In this document: in pieces, positions 20,795-31,002 of the stretch | Position numbering within the stretch: position 1 is the first letter of the stretch | How the letters are laid out: the number at the start of each line of letters is the position of its first letter | NCBI GenBank assembly: GCA_018136815.1 | Contig: CM030935.1 | Span: 3,546,299 to 3,610,298, forward strand | DNA: 64,000 nt | Reading direction: 5' to 3' | From: Isochrysis galbana | Lineage: Eukaryota > Haptophyta > Isochrysidales > Isochrysidaceae | Made by a program: the position numbers and the translations under genes | The notes under the pieces: generated by a model | Seen by the model: only the letters and a program-made list of their open reading frames with translations | Databases searched by the model: none | What the model was told of the DNA's origin: nothing

Positions 20795-23084
20795 TCTGAG
20801 ACTCCTTCTGCCACTTTGTCGGACGTTCCTCGACGTCGACGACCTCGAGTCCACGGGGCAGCTGGAGAAGCACGTCGCCGAATCGGCGGCGGTCCTCCTT
20901 TTCCTGTCGCATTGTTACTTTGAATCGTACAACTGTCGTCGAGAAGTCTTAGCGGCCCTCGAGCACTCGATACCCCTCATCCTCGTGCACGAGCTCCAGC
21001 GTGGCAAGAGTACGCCACTCTCCGAGCTGCGAGCATCGTGCATTCTTCACTGCGGTGAGCACGCAGTTTCCGCGGCTTTCCTTTGGCGACAGGGAATCGC
21101 CACGGAACTGTCATCGACGGGTGACGATGCGGGAGCCTTGGCGCTGCCTCTCCTCCGGCAGCATGCGGACGGTATCGTGCGCAGGCGGCGCGAGGACGAG
21201 GTTGTCGTTGACTCGACATCGTTGCGTGAGCTCGTGATGGCCGCTATGCAAGAAATGTTTATTTCTGAACTGGGTGGCCATGCCGGCGACAACCCGACTC
21301 TTCGCATCGCCGAGCATGGCCCTGCTCTATTGCACGACAAACTCGGCTTCACGTCTCTCGGGCGCGCGCGGGCCGACATGAAAGACGTTGCGACGGCGCT
21401 GCTCACGTCGCGCCCCTCCTACTTGCAAGCCAACCCTCGACCTGGCCCGGCGTGCGATTGCGCGTCACTCGCTGAGGTGCACGATGGGGCAGGTGACACT
21501 CTCACCATCGACGTGGTGATGGAAGCATGCGTTGAATTGCGCCTATTCGAGGCTTGCGCCGCCGAAATGGGCCAATGGATCGAGCGTCGCCTTTTCACGA
21601 TGGCTCCCAGTGTGCGAACAGGATTTCCTCAACCCAGACCCGTCATTCCGTGGGTTCGCTCCGAAAGGCTCCAGCTCGAGTCCTTCAAACAGATCTGCGA
21701 GGCCATCATCCACGCGTGCAACCCCGTCCTGCCGGATCGGAAGGTCGCCAAACGGGCCGAGGCGGTGAAGCCGCCTTACAGCGACCCCTGCGGCACTGGT
21801 GCCGTAAGCAGCGCCGGCGGCGTATGCGGCACTACCTCCTCCGGACATCGGGCGGAGGCTCGCTTGGGGGGGAGCCATCGGCGGAGCGACAATATGAGTC
21901 AACATGATGACCAACCTCTGCAGCCGGACGTGTCGGGTCCGACGCTGCCAGTGCGGACGATCATGCCATGGACGGCGGCACGCGGGGTGGCACGCTTCGC
22001 CCAAACCGCGACGCAGGGGGACAAGGACGTAGGAGATGTTCCCTACACGAAGCATTGTGTTGGTGGTCACCATGTGATGCCCGGTGAGTCGAGCGGCACC
22101 CTGGTCTCCTCGAAACGCTCGCACACAACGGCTCCGCCCGTGATGCGCCTGGGTGAGCTCGTCCATGCCGATGGCGAGCTGGCTCATCTTGGCGGCGCCT
22201 TTATTGCCGACTTAACGTTTGGCGCGAGGAAGCCTGTCGTAGTCTTTTCCATCGCAAACGCCGGGGTAATTGAACTAGTTGCTCAGCTCGAGGCATTATA
22301 CGCTGGCGCTGTCGCCTTTCAGTCGACGGCCCTGGCTGCCGGAGGTACGCACTCAATCGGTGATGAGACCCCAAGGCCTATTGCTTCCTCTCCTCGATCG
22401 CCGGATGCTGGGGTGGTACCCAAAAGCTTTGCCGAGCCCGTCCTGTTGAGCCCCGGCTCTACGGCCGAGCACATGCAACCCAGTCGCTTTCGGCGTGCGA
22501 GGGCGCACTTCAAGCGAGCTGGCTTGATCGGAAGCTATCGCTTTCGTACCTCCTCTAGTCTTGCACGGATGATCATTTCGAGGAGGCCTGACGAGGCCTC
22601 GACTGAAGAGGCTGAGATGAACAATGTAGCTGGCAGGGCTAGCCGCCAGGTGGTTCCCGATTTCTTCTTGCTACTTTTGAATCGAGCTGGGTTGGTTCGT
22701 GGCAACACTGAACTTCGGGACTTTGTAAGCGCAGCGCTTGACCTCGGACTCCGCCCGATTGTGCTCCATGACTTGCGACCCTCGGAGGTGAATGAGACCG
22801 GCTCCTTTACAGATTTTTCGGCTCACATGGATTTGTGGCAGCTTCAACTCGGCGGTAGGTCAAGGGCCATCTTTCAGCGTATTGCGTTGCCTGTCCACGG
22901 CGGCGATGCTCATTTTGCAGCATCGGCCGTCCTTATAGCCGAGGCTATGGGCGCGAAGGTCACGCCACTTCCTTTTTCAAAGGTGGCCGCACTTCGAAGG
23001 CAGCAGATGGCGAACAAGAAGGCAGAAAAGGTGCATGTGCTGGTGCCCAAGTTTGATGGACGTCTTGTTTCCAATTTCGTTTAA
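20795..23084 (+). CDS. TIR-domain-like protein, 5' truncated by the gap
   Basis: An uninterrupted frame of about 760 codons follows the gap and stops at 23082-23084. Its start reads FLDVDDLESTGQLEKHV, SAAVLLFLSHCYFESYNCRR and VLAALEHSIPLILVHE, which is the order of TIR boxes (FLD-x-D, the S-x-x-x-L-L-F-LS strand, NCRRE helix, basic/hydrophobic strand). A weaker second module near the C-terminus (about 22650-22800) reads FLLLLNRAGLVRGNTEL then IVLHDLRPSE. Between them is Ser/Pro-rich sequence without known domains. TIR domains act as signalling adaptors or NAD-cleaving enzymes. Which applies here cannot be told, and the catalytic glutamate is not securely assigned. A minus-strand alternative lacks similarity. 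Confidence 0.6.
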
Positions 23085-23469
23085 GATGACGGACACCGCG
23101 CCATCAACGAGCGATGGGTGGTCCCTACTCAAAGATAGTCGGAGGTGTCATGGTCCTATCGCACGAAATACTTGCACGCGTTTCCTCAAGTAAGTGCGAA
23201 CTCCCAAGGCCCCCCCTCCCTCCCAAAGGTTGTGTCATCCGGCATTGTAGACAATCGAAGAAGCGCACAGATAGATGTGAGGGAGCCTCGGTTGAGAAAA
23301 GATATCGCGCATCATCGAGACGGGGGGAAAGCTTTCCCCTTGCCTCTCCCCCCGCGCAATCTGAAGTGGGAGCGGAGCGATGGCGAACGACCCGCTTAGA
23401 CAGGCCGGCCTTCAACGCCCGACTAATAAGCCTCACACTCAGCAATACCCTGATACACCTCATTGTTAG
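23085..23469. other. Stretch without a supported gene
   Basis: A short plus frame from 23114 (VGGVMVLSHEILARVSSS) could be a small exon but has no recognisable family, and the AG/GT context does not fix its ends. Nothing else is seen before repeat A. Confidence 0.4.
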
Positions 23470-24035
23470 GGCGGTCAAAAAAAATAGATCTGAAGATTCA
23501 GGGCTACACACCTATCGCTAAGACAGTATCTACTATCGCATATCAGACATCGCCCTTCCATCCCCTCACTACGCCTCCTCGCCTTCCCCCCCTCCTTACT
23601 TTATCTTTGTTGTCGGGGGTGCGGCCCTGGTGGGGTACCATGGGCCCGGTTGTGGATGCGTGTTCAGGGTGGGCCTGTTGGGTTGTGCACTTGTGTTCTT
23701 TTGTATTCGGGGGAGTCTTGTGGGGCTTCGTGTGGTCTTGGGTGTGTTGCGCGTTCCTATTCGGGTTTGTCTCCACGGCCCGTTTCAGGTTGTCTAGAGG
23801 CCCGTCTCCGAGCCTGTTTCTGGATTGGCCGTAATCAAGTGCTCTACTCCTAGTCTTGTGGCCAGAGATAGGAGCTCCGCACTGGGGATTAGGTTACTTT
23901 TGGTTATCCGGGTCGTACAAAGGGCGAAGAACCGCCATGTCTATCCTTTTTTTCGATTGCCTCCCCATGCCGGCTTGGGCGGTTCTCGACGAGTCCGTCG
24001 AGTTCGCGAAAAGGAGGGCGCAGCATAGTTTAGTG
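23470..24035. repeat. Dispersed repeat A, full-length copy
   Basis: Begins with an A-run and GATCTGAAGATTCAGGG, passes the GGGTGCGGCCCTGG and CCATGGGCCCGG blocks, and ends with CCCATGCCGGCTTGGGCGG and a GTCCGTCGAGTTCGCG block. It is the counterpart of 12835-13384. No conserved frame. Positions 24036-24693 are GC-rich with no recognised gene. Confidence 0.7.
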
Positions 24036-24711
24036 AATCTTTCTATGATGCATGATGCGTATTAGCGCGGCCGCTCGGCAGGGCGCAGCGCGCGGCGCCG
24101 AGGGCGACGCCCGACTCGAGGCCGAACGGCGCCGTGCTAGGAGATGCCGAACAATGCGCGCGCGTGGGCTCCGCCGCACCCACGGCGCCTCGGGCGACGC
24201 AGGGCGACCCGGACAGCGGCCCGGCGCATGTCGCGCAGCGCATCATGTGCATACTCCCTGTTGCGGGTAGGGAGGGTCGCACGCCTCCCTCCGTACCGTT
24301 TCCCGCCTTTAGGTCCCCCCGCACGACGCCCCCTTCCGTCGTCACGCCCCGGATCCCCCCCCCTTCCTTACATCAGCGCCCGTACTCCGCCCGCTCCCGA
24401 TAGGATCGCCCCCTCCCCTGTCCCTTTCCGCTTCGTATGAGTCGCCGGCCCCATTTCATCCCTCTCCTTTCCCGCGCGTTTCCCCCCCCCCGCGTGTCAT
24501 CTCTTCTCTCGGTGTCCTTCGTACGCTCTGCGCCACCGCACGAGCGCCCCTGTGCTCCTCCTCGTATGCCTCCTGTCCCCGTCCTCGTCCCACGCGACTG
24601 CATGCCAACTGAGGCCACCCGCTCGTCCTCAGTTCCCTCGTCGCGTGCCTCCCTGCCGCCCCTGGTAGCCCGCGCCCCATGCTTCCTAGGAACTGTATCA
24701 CACACGTTACA

Positions 24712-25647
24712 ATAATAAAACATCTGAGCGTTAGTACCACTACTGCCACTAGCCCGGTACTATCACGACACCCCTCAGCGCACCTGCCCGTACGCCTTGA
24801 CGTGTGCTGTCACTAGACACATACGCATATGCACCCCTACGAATCTCCCCCCTCGCAAACCCCCGGCTCCCATTATTACTCCCCACAAGCTACAATGAGG
24901 GAAAACCCATTGAGGCGGACCGACCTACGTCGGGCGACTCTCCGGGAAAAAGCACCGGGGGGGGGGGGGAAGGAACCTCTCGTCATGAAAAGAAACGGCC
25001 CTTACAGCTCTCGCCGCGAGCTGTCCTCGAGAAATAAAAGACTGCGCCTCGAGATACCTGCCACCGTGGTTCCCGTAGGCGCCTTGAGCCTCTCCCTCCT
25101 CATCCCCCTCCTGTCGCCAGCCGCCCCCCTCCGCCCGTTTGCTAACGCAAACGAGTCCCGTTTCTCACCGCACTCCATCGGGGGGGGTGCAAACCCCCCC
25201 CCTCTCCCTCTCTCCGTTCTCCTCCACCTCTGTCCCTGCGGCGCGTCGCCATGCGGCGCGCCACGGCCTGCTCTCAGAGGCCCTTTGGGGGCTCTCAGAG
25301 GGCCAGCCAGGGCAGCTCAGGGGGCAGTGGAGGCTGGGGCTCAGCCCCTGGCCCCTCCTGCCTCTCCCACGCTTGCCTCGCTGGCCCTGGGAGCCGCCCG
25401 AAGCCCTCTGTCTGCCTGGCGACCAGGGATGGGGGGGGAGTCAGCTCGAGGGCAGGCCCATGCTGGGCGTGGGAGTGCGAGTCACGGCCCGCGCCCACTA
25501 GGGGCCTGGGCCAGAGTGTTGATTGCCCAGCCCCTGCCAGAGGGCAGGGGCTGGGGTTGATTGTACGGGCCCACCCCGGGGGGTGTCCGCGATGGAGAGA
25601 GGGGGGCGCGAGGCCCCCATTGACCCCCACTTATAAAAGTAGGTTAG
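24712..25647. mobile_element. 936-bp retroposed element (repeat B) with 18-bp TSD
   Basis: TGTATCACACACGTTACA occurs identically at 24694-24711 and 25648-25665. Between them lies a 936-bp unit whose right half (25130-25640) matches 34200-34760: the palindromic CGTTTGCTAACGCAAACG, a CTCCATCGGGGGGG block, CCCTGCGGCGCGTCGCCATG, and CTGGCGACCAGGGATGGGGG. Long target-site duplications indicate LINE-type retrotransposition of a non-autonomous element. No frame is conserved between copies. Confidence 0.75.
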
Positions 25648-25782
25648 TGTATCACACACGTTACAGACACCAACCCCACTTCCTCTGCACACAACACAGC
25701 CACAGCTTCACTCCTTTCACCACACTCCCGTGACGTGTGCTAAAAATCTATTATACGATGGTTGGGGGTAGCTCCCCAGACG

Positions 25783-27705
25783 TCAAATGTTAAGGAATAT
25801 GCGCCCACCTACCACGAAGTCGCCACAGCCGTCGTCCGTAATGTATTGTCCCTCGACGTAAGCCACATCAGACTCTAAGAGATGTCGCGTGTCCAAGTAC
25901 TGAGGTGCTTCCTCGCGCATCTTTGCGCCTGATCGAATACCTCTAGCAGAACAAGCTGCACGTACAGCTCTTTCAATTCCTCCCAATATGTCGCTCCTCC
26001 CACAGACGGCTACCACGGCATTCTCCAGATTCACACCTTGATCGTGTAGGCTGAGAACGCGATTCGAGGTGGTCTCTCTGGCCGAATCCTCATTGGCTCG
26101 CATCGGACCGTTGAAGGGCAAACTCAGGTCTAGGGCGAGAGCTTGATGGACATATAACTTGCCCGCCTTTGTCTCCATAAGAAGTTCTTTCAGACGGCTG
26201 AAGTCCCCCGCGCTTGTGTGGGTCTCGGCTCTGATGGCAGCGCTCTCCTCGTTCTTCACAACTGACGCCATTTCCATCAACCGCTCGCCTCTTTCAGCCG
26301 CCGCGAGGAGTTCACGATGAAGATTCATGGTAGTAGAATTCAAGGCTTCTTGAAGACTCATGCTGTCGCTGATCAACAATGTTAAGGCAAGATCTCCATT
26401 GGCAGCCCAAGAAGCCAGCTCCTCCGCGTAAGGCAAATGGTACATACTACGAATCCCAAGGTATAGATGGACGCGAACGGGCAGCCGTGACTCGTGGGTT
26501 TGGCCTTTGGCGCCATTCATCAAGCTCTGTACACCGTGTTCGTCACTAACACTACAACCTCGGTCTAGATCATCGCTCAATGCCGGAATAAGAATGCGCT
26601 GCCTCAGACTATTCATACGCACAAGTGCGTCGATTGTCGGCCTCATAGCTGCGATGCCGGTGCCAGTTGCCACTAAAACAGCGTGGCGAATGCCCGAGTG
26701 CTTCATCCGGAATTCGGGTGGGGCTGCATTTGCAGGCAACCGTTCGTTGATGTGGTGAATCGCCTCAAGGAATAGTTTGCCCTCACGTGAGTAAAAGCCG
26801 CCGACTGCTGGATTAACATAGAGAGCACCGGCTCCGGAGATGGGTAGCGGCCCAACGGGAAGCTCACGCAGACGGTAAAGCAGCTCAGTCACCTCTGGGT
26901 TCAGGTGCGAGTCTGGAAGACCAACGAGCACCTCCAGCTCTCCAACTGACGTTTTGGGAAGAGCTGTGCCGTCATCAACACCCAACGGAAGAAGATTGGC
27001 CAGAGCTAGAGGTTGTTCGAGAGGCCGACGGGCAGCCCAAGACCGCGCCATCGACATACTCGAGCGCGAAGTGTCCGGCTTATCAGCCAAAGCTTGGAGC
27101 CGAACGACAGCGCCCGGTCTATGATTGCTGGTGATGGCTCGCCAATCGACATCGTTAACTTCCAGCGTAATGAGCTGGTAGTCTCCAAATGTCAGCTTCT
27201 TCTTGATGGAGAGGACTGGACGCAGATCATCAGTGCAGTCCGAGCCATACCAGTTACAAGGGCAGCGTAAGATACCGAGGCCACGTGCGGCTCCCCCTTC
27301 GGCGTATCGCGACTGCACAGCCGGCTCACAGCTTCCCGGAGCACAGAGCAGTCCAAGTCCAGTGGGCATCGGATACCGCTCCAGTCCAACCTCAGGTGGC
27401 AGGCATCCGGGAGGGCAAGGAGTTGCCCCGCGTGGGTATGCTGCGCCGGCGGCGAACGCATCGCAGTCGACGAGCACATCGCCCACATGGAGAACATCCG
27501 AGGCCCACCGTCCGCATGTGGTGGTACACCATTCGGCGACACACGGCACCAGCTCGGAGTCGATCGAGCAGCGGGCGTCGGAAGGCGCTGCGTCGCACCA
27601 TGGGCCACAGAGCCGCAACCCTTCGTGCCCGTTCTTCGCCCACACTCCGTTGCCAAGCGGCGGCAGTGCCAGCAGCGAGACCGGCGAGACGAGCGCGACG
27701 GACAT
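25783..27705 (-). CDS. Secreted FNR-like flavoprotein with Cys-rich EGF-like N-terminus
   Basis: Intronless, 640 residues, ATG at 27705. An N-terminal hydrophobic stretch (ALVSPVSLLALPP) suggests a signal peptide. Residues about 30-165 are rich in cysteines and end with an EGF-like CPCNWYGSDC. The C-terminal half resembles the ferredoxin-NADP reductase / cytochrome b5 reductase fold: a beta-rich flavin-binding part, then ALYVNPAVGGFYSREGK, the nucleotide-binding turn HAVLVATGTGIAAMRP, VHLYLGIRSMYHLPYAEEL and AVVAVCGRSDILGGIERAV. These mirror the GxGxxP, YG-x-R and CGP/S segments of FNR enzymes. The usual flavin RxYS motif is not obvious. A role as an extracellular or secretory-pathway reductase is inferred. 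It is transcribed divergently from the phosphatase gene, 394 bp apart. Confidence 0.65.
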   Translation of the reverse strand: MSVALVSPVSLLALPPLGNGVWAKNGHEGLRLCGPWCDAAPSDARCSIDSELVPCVAEWCTTTCGRWASDVLHVGDVLVDCDAFAAGAAYPRGATPCPPGCLPPEVGLERYPMPTGLGLLCAPGSCEPAVQSRYAEGGAARGLGILRCPCNWYGSDCTDDLRPVLSIKKKLTFGDYQLITLEVNDVDWRAITSNHRPGAVVRLQALADKPDTSRSSMSMARSWAARRPLEQPLALANLLPLGVDDGTALPKTSVGELEVLVGLPDSHLNPEVTELLYRLRELPVGPLPISGAGALYVNPAVGGFYSREGKLFLEAIHHINERLPANAAPPEFRMKHSGIRHAVLVATGTGIAAMRPTIDALVRMNSLRQRILIPALSDDLDRGCSVSDEHGVQSLMNGAKGQTHESRLPVRVHLYLGIRSMYHLPYAEELASWAANGDLALTLLISDSMSLQEALNSTTMNLHRELLAAAERGERLMEMASVVKNEESAAIRAETHTSAGDFSRLKELLMETKAGKLYVHQALALDLSLPFNGPMRANEDSARETTSNRVLSLHDQGVNLENAVVAVCGRSDILGGIERAVRAACSARGIRSGAKMREEAPQYLDTRHLLESDVAYVEGQYITDDGCGDFVVGGRIFLNI

Positions 27706-28099
27706 GCCGAGGACGAACTATTTCGGGAGCAAGGAGGCAACCAACCTCCACTGAAGAGTCTGTAGGAGGGATAGATAGATATATGTTACGGCTCGGCTTG
27801 GTGTAAGGGACACCTGGGGCGTCCCGTGGCTTCGAAGATTCGCAATAAGCTAGAGCTCGCTCTCTCTCTGGGCGGGTTAGAATGCCTTCCAAGTAAAGTA
27901 CAGTGGGGGGCGGCCACCACATGCCCAAACATTCTGCTCAAACCGGCGACTCACCCCCTAAAAATAGGCGACCACGACCATTTTTATTTGAGGGAGGACT
28001 TGGACTCTCTCTAAAGTATTCAAGTATTCGGAAAGAAACCGCGTCTGGCCAGTGGTTGAACTGGCGAAAGGGTGAGAGCAACGTGAAGACGGTCCGTCG

Positions 28100-29257
28100 A
28101 TGTGCGACGGCGATACTGGCACCGCCGCCCTCCGCCCGCCGGTCGCGCTGGTCTTTGAGATGGGCTCTGGCTTGGCCCGGTCAGGGCGGCCGCCGGCCGA
28201 CGCAACCAAGCGTGATCGGCCGTGGCGCAAGCCGTCGGCCACAGTCGCAGCCGAGCGGCGCGCCATGCGAGAGGCACTCGGCAGTGCTGACTGTGGGGTG
28301 CATCTCCCAGGGCTAGAGGTGGCGCTCCGTGCGCAGGAGTACTTGGATAGTCGGAGAGGCATTCAGAATAGCACGCTGAGTGCCGACGGCTCTGACCAGA
28401 CCGCGGTGGACGGTCAACTGGGGCGTGACTTGCAGTGTGTGACGACTTCACTCCTGCAGGCCGCGACAAACGCTCGCGCAGAGCCTGAGGTGGAAGCTGC
28501 GATCGCGGAGGTCAAGAATGCGTTCGAGGCAGCAGGAGTGCCCACTGGCACGTTGATGCGCGACCGCTCGGCTGGTGGGCCTCGGACAAAGCTCCAGTTA
28601 CTTCATCTGGTTGCACCAAGACTATGGGTGGGAGGATGGGCTGCATTGAATGACAAGTGTAGTGTTCTACGACAGCGGAAGATTACCCATGTCGTCTCCG
28701 TCGTCTCCGCTGAGAAGCGCTCGCTCCCACCATTCATTCTCGGCCACTACTACCATCGTGTGGACGATCGCGAGGCGGCTGCCGAAGATATGGCAGCTGG
28801 CTTTCGCGGCATTGTGGGCTTCATTGAAGAGGCTCGACAAGCCGGAGGGGTGGTTTATGTGCATTGTGGGGCAGGCATCTCCCGGGCACCAACAGCGGCC
28901 GCAGCATACTTGATTTGGAAGTTGCGACTCTCCGCCGCGGCTGCAATAAGTCTGCTCCGTCGCTCGCGCCCGTGCGCCCGCCCAAATGTCGGCTTCGTGA
29001 ACGTCTTGAAGGCATGGGAGGTCACCTGTTGTGCCCTGCCGCTCAACACATTGCCCGCTGATTTCAAGTTTGACGCACAGTCCGCTTCGAAATCGATGAT
29101 GAACACGGCGATTGTAGCTCCAGAGCCAGAGATACCGAGTAAAAGCGGAGTGGAGACGCATCTGTTGAGGCTTGCCGTGGATCCGGCCGCAACAATAGTG
29201 AAACCATGGCCATCTCCCAATGGACGGCGTGTGGATGAGGTGGTTGATAGTCCGTAG
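28100..29257 (+). CDS. Dual-specificity protein phosphatase
   Basis: Intronless, 385 residues. The catalytic domain lies at about 170-315: LVAPRLWVGGWAALND and THVVSVVSAEK (typical DUSP start), an acidic VDDRE at 221-225 that provides the general-acid aspartate, and the P-loop HCGAGISRAP with nucleophile Cys256 and Arg262. A helix and the RPNVGFVNVLKAWE segment follow. DUSPs dephosphorylate phosphotyrosine and phosphoserine/threonine, often on MAP kinases. The N-terminal 165 residues are low-complexity to helical with no known domain; no kinase-interaction motif is evident. Confidence 0.88.
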   Translation: MCDGDTGTAALRPPVALVFEMGSGLARSGRPPADATKRDRPWRKPSATVAAERRAMREALGSADCGVHLPGLEVALRAQEYLDSRRGIQNSTLSADGSDQTAVDGQLGRDLQCVTTSLLQAATNARAEPEVEAAIAEVKNAFEAAGVPTGTLMRDRSAGGPRTKLQLLHLVAPRLWVGGWAALNDKCSVLRQRKITHVVSVVSAEKRSLPPFILGHYYHRVDDREAAAEDMAAGFRGIVGFIEEARQAGGVVYVHCGAGISRAPTAAAAYLIWKLRLSAAAAISLLRRSRPCARPNVGFVNVLKAWEVTCCALPLNTLPADFKFDAQSASKSMMNTAIVAPEPEIPSKSGVETHLLRLAVDPAATIVKPWPSPNGRRVDEVVDSP

Positions 29258-29339
29258 TACCGGTTGATCTCCCTACCATGACAGCATCTGTGAAAACCTT
29301 AGGCCGTGCATGCATGAAAGCAAAAGAAGATCCACACAT

Positions 29340-29740
29340 GACAGGGCGGTCAAACAGTGATTTATGACTACTAACATGTGGGGTTGTTGGGTGTTTTGGC
29401 TGTTCTCCAACGCCCAAGAAAAAATCCTAGGGGGCTCACCTGCCGCCACGAAAAATTGCTGAGGAAAACGGTGGCCCCCCCCCCCCCCCCTCGCCCCCTC
29501 TGCACACGCGCTGGGGCTCTAAAAGTACAGAACTGGTAGGGCGGTCAAATAGTGATTTATAAGCACTAACATGTGGGGAGGGGGCTGCATTTTTTGACCG
29601 TTCTCCGAAGCCCAAGAATCCTGGGGGACTTACCTGCCAACACGAAAAATTGCCGAGCAAAATGGTGGGTTTTTACCGCCCCCCTCGCCCCCCCCTGCAC
29701 ACGCGCTGGGGCTCTAACAGTAACAGTACAGAACTGGCGG
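29340..29740 (+). repeat. Tandem direct duplication, ~196-bp units
   Basis: Two adjacent units start with AGGGCGGTCAAA then GTGATTTAT and CTAACATGTGGGG (29344 and 29540) and end with CACACGCGCTGGGGCTCTAA and CAGAACTGG. They differ by scattered substitutions and by length of an internal C-run. Confidence 0.8.
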
Positions 29741-29759
29741 TCGCGCCGCGGGGTCAATA

Positions 29760-31002
29760 AATAAGCTTATTTCGGGGCCGTTGTTTCATGACACGCGATT
29801 CTCCCGAGATCCATCCGCGCTATCGGGCGCCCGACCTTCATCTAGTGCCTAGAGCAGGGGGGACGTCAACCTACGGTTATAAGTAGAAGTAGGGGTCAAC
29901 AACTATCTTTAAACAGACAGGAAGATAGGGTCAGGGAACGCGCGTCGCTTCCCTCCTCCCCTGCCGTCACCCCCGCCGCGCCGGCCGATCGGGCCGCGAC
30001 CAACGCTGCGCCGCCGAAGCGCGCGCGAGCCACACCCAAGGCTGAGCAGATAGATGAGCAGATGAGCACGTACCACCATGGTCAACATGGCCACCATGGC
30101 CACACAGACCAGCCACCCTCTCCAGCTACATGTGACCAGCCCCAAAGTGGGCCTAGGCGTCGTCGGAACGCCTCCCATAGGGAAAGCCTCCGGCCTCCGG
30201 GCTGGGCCCCTAACACCCTACACAGTCGCGGTTCTGGCCTCGTGCGCAAGCACGAGACCCACGCCCAACCAGACAACTCAACCTTCCCCAATAGGGGTCA
30301 GCGCAACAAAAGCCTCAAAGAAGGCAAGGCGCATAGGCCCCTGGACCAAAGGCCGAAGGGACTTGACAGCTCACAAGACAGTACCAAAAAGGCCAACAGG
30401 CCTCCCTCACACACACACACAACGGGTCGGGTGAGAACCATCACGCACGGGGCGAGACCCAAGGCCCACACGACAGGTCACACAACATGCCCAAAGGGCA
30501 CCAGGCCCGGGGTGTTAGAGTTTTAAAACTGAGTTTTCTTGTCCGTGCTCGTTTAACCCTAGTGCTGAGGGACCGTGGCCCCTGACGGCAATCCTACCCC
30601 TGTGCTGCGCGGTTCCCTTCTCTCTGGGAGCATACAATAGTAGGAGGAGTAAAAAAAAATGGGTGGCCAGGCGTGCTAGCTCATCTCTGTAGATGCTCTC
30701 TACTTGTCATTCATCATTTGAGTCCTTTTTCTTCGCGTGAGAGGCTGTTCCACTGCGGGCCATGGCGCAAACAAACTCGTCGTCGTAAGTGAAGCAGCGC
30801 CGATGATTTCGGCGCATCGGGCCGGCACTCCTCCTACTCTACTATGAGTCAAAGGGGTGGCGGGTGCGAAGACGTAGATGTTCTCGTGGATACGAGAGGA
30901 GAGCGAGGATCCCCCGCACCCCCTCTTCTCCCTCTTTGTGGGTGGGTGTGGGTGGCCTCCGCCCCCGCCTGTCGGCCGCGCCGCGGCACACTCTCTCTCT
31001 CG
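29760..31002. other. Long stretch without a supported gene
   Basis: Positions 29760-30540 contain overlapping frames of His/Pro/Thr-rich sequence with no family match. A reversed dispersed block (CACTAGGGTTA and ACAAGAAAACTC on the minus strand) is at 30527-30566. Positions 30570-31002 are presumed upstream sequence of METTL3 with a short A-run near 30650. Confidence 0.4.

Noticed and set aside
28667-29161. 164-codon minus frame under the phosphatase
   Set aside because: Antisense to a gene with a complete CX5R motif; no similarity of its own.
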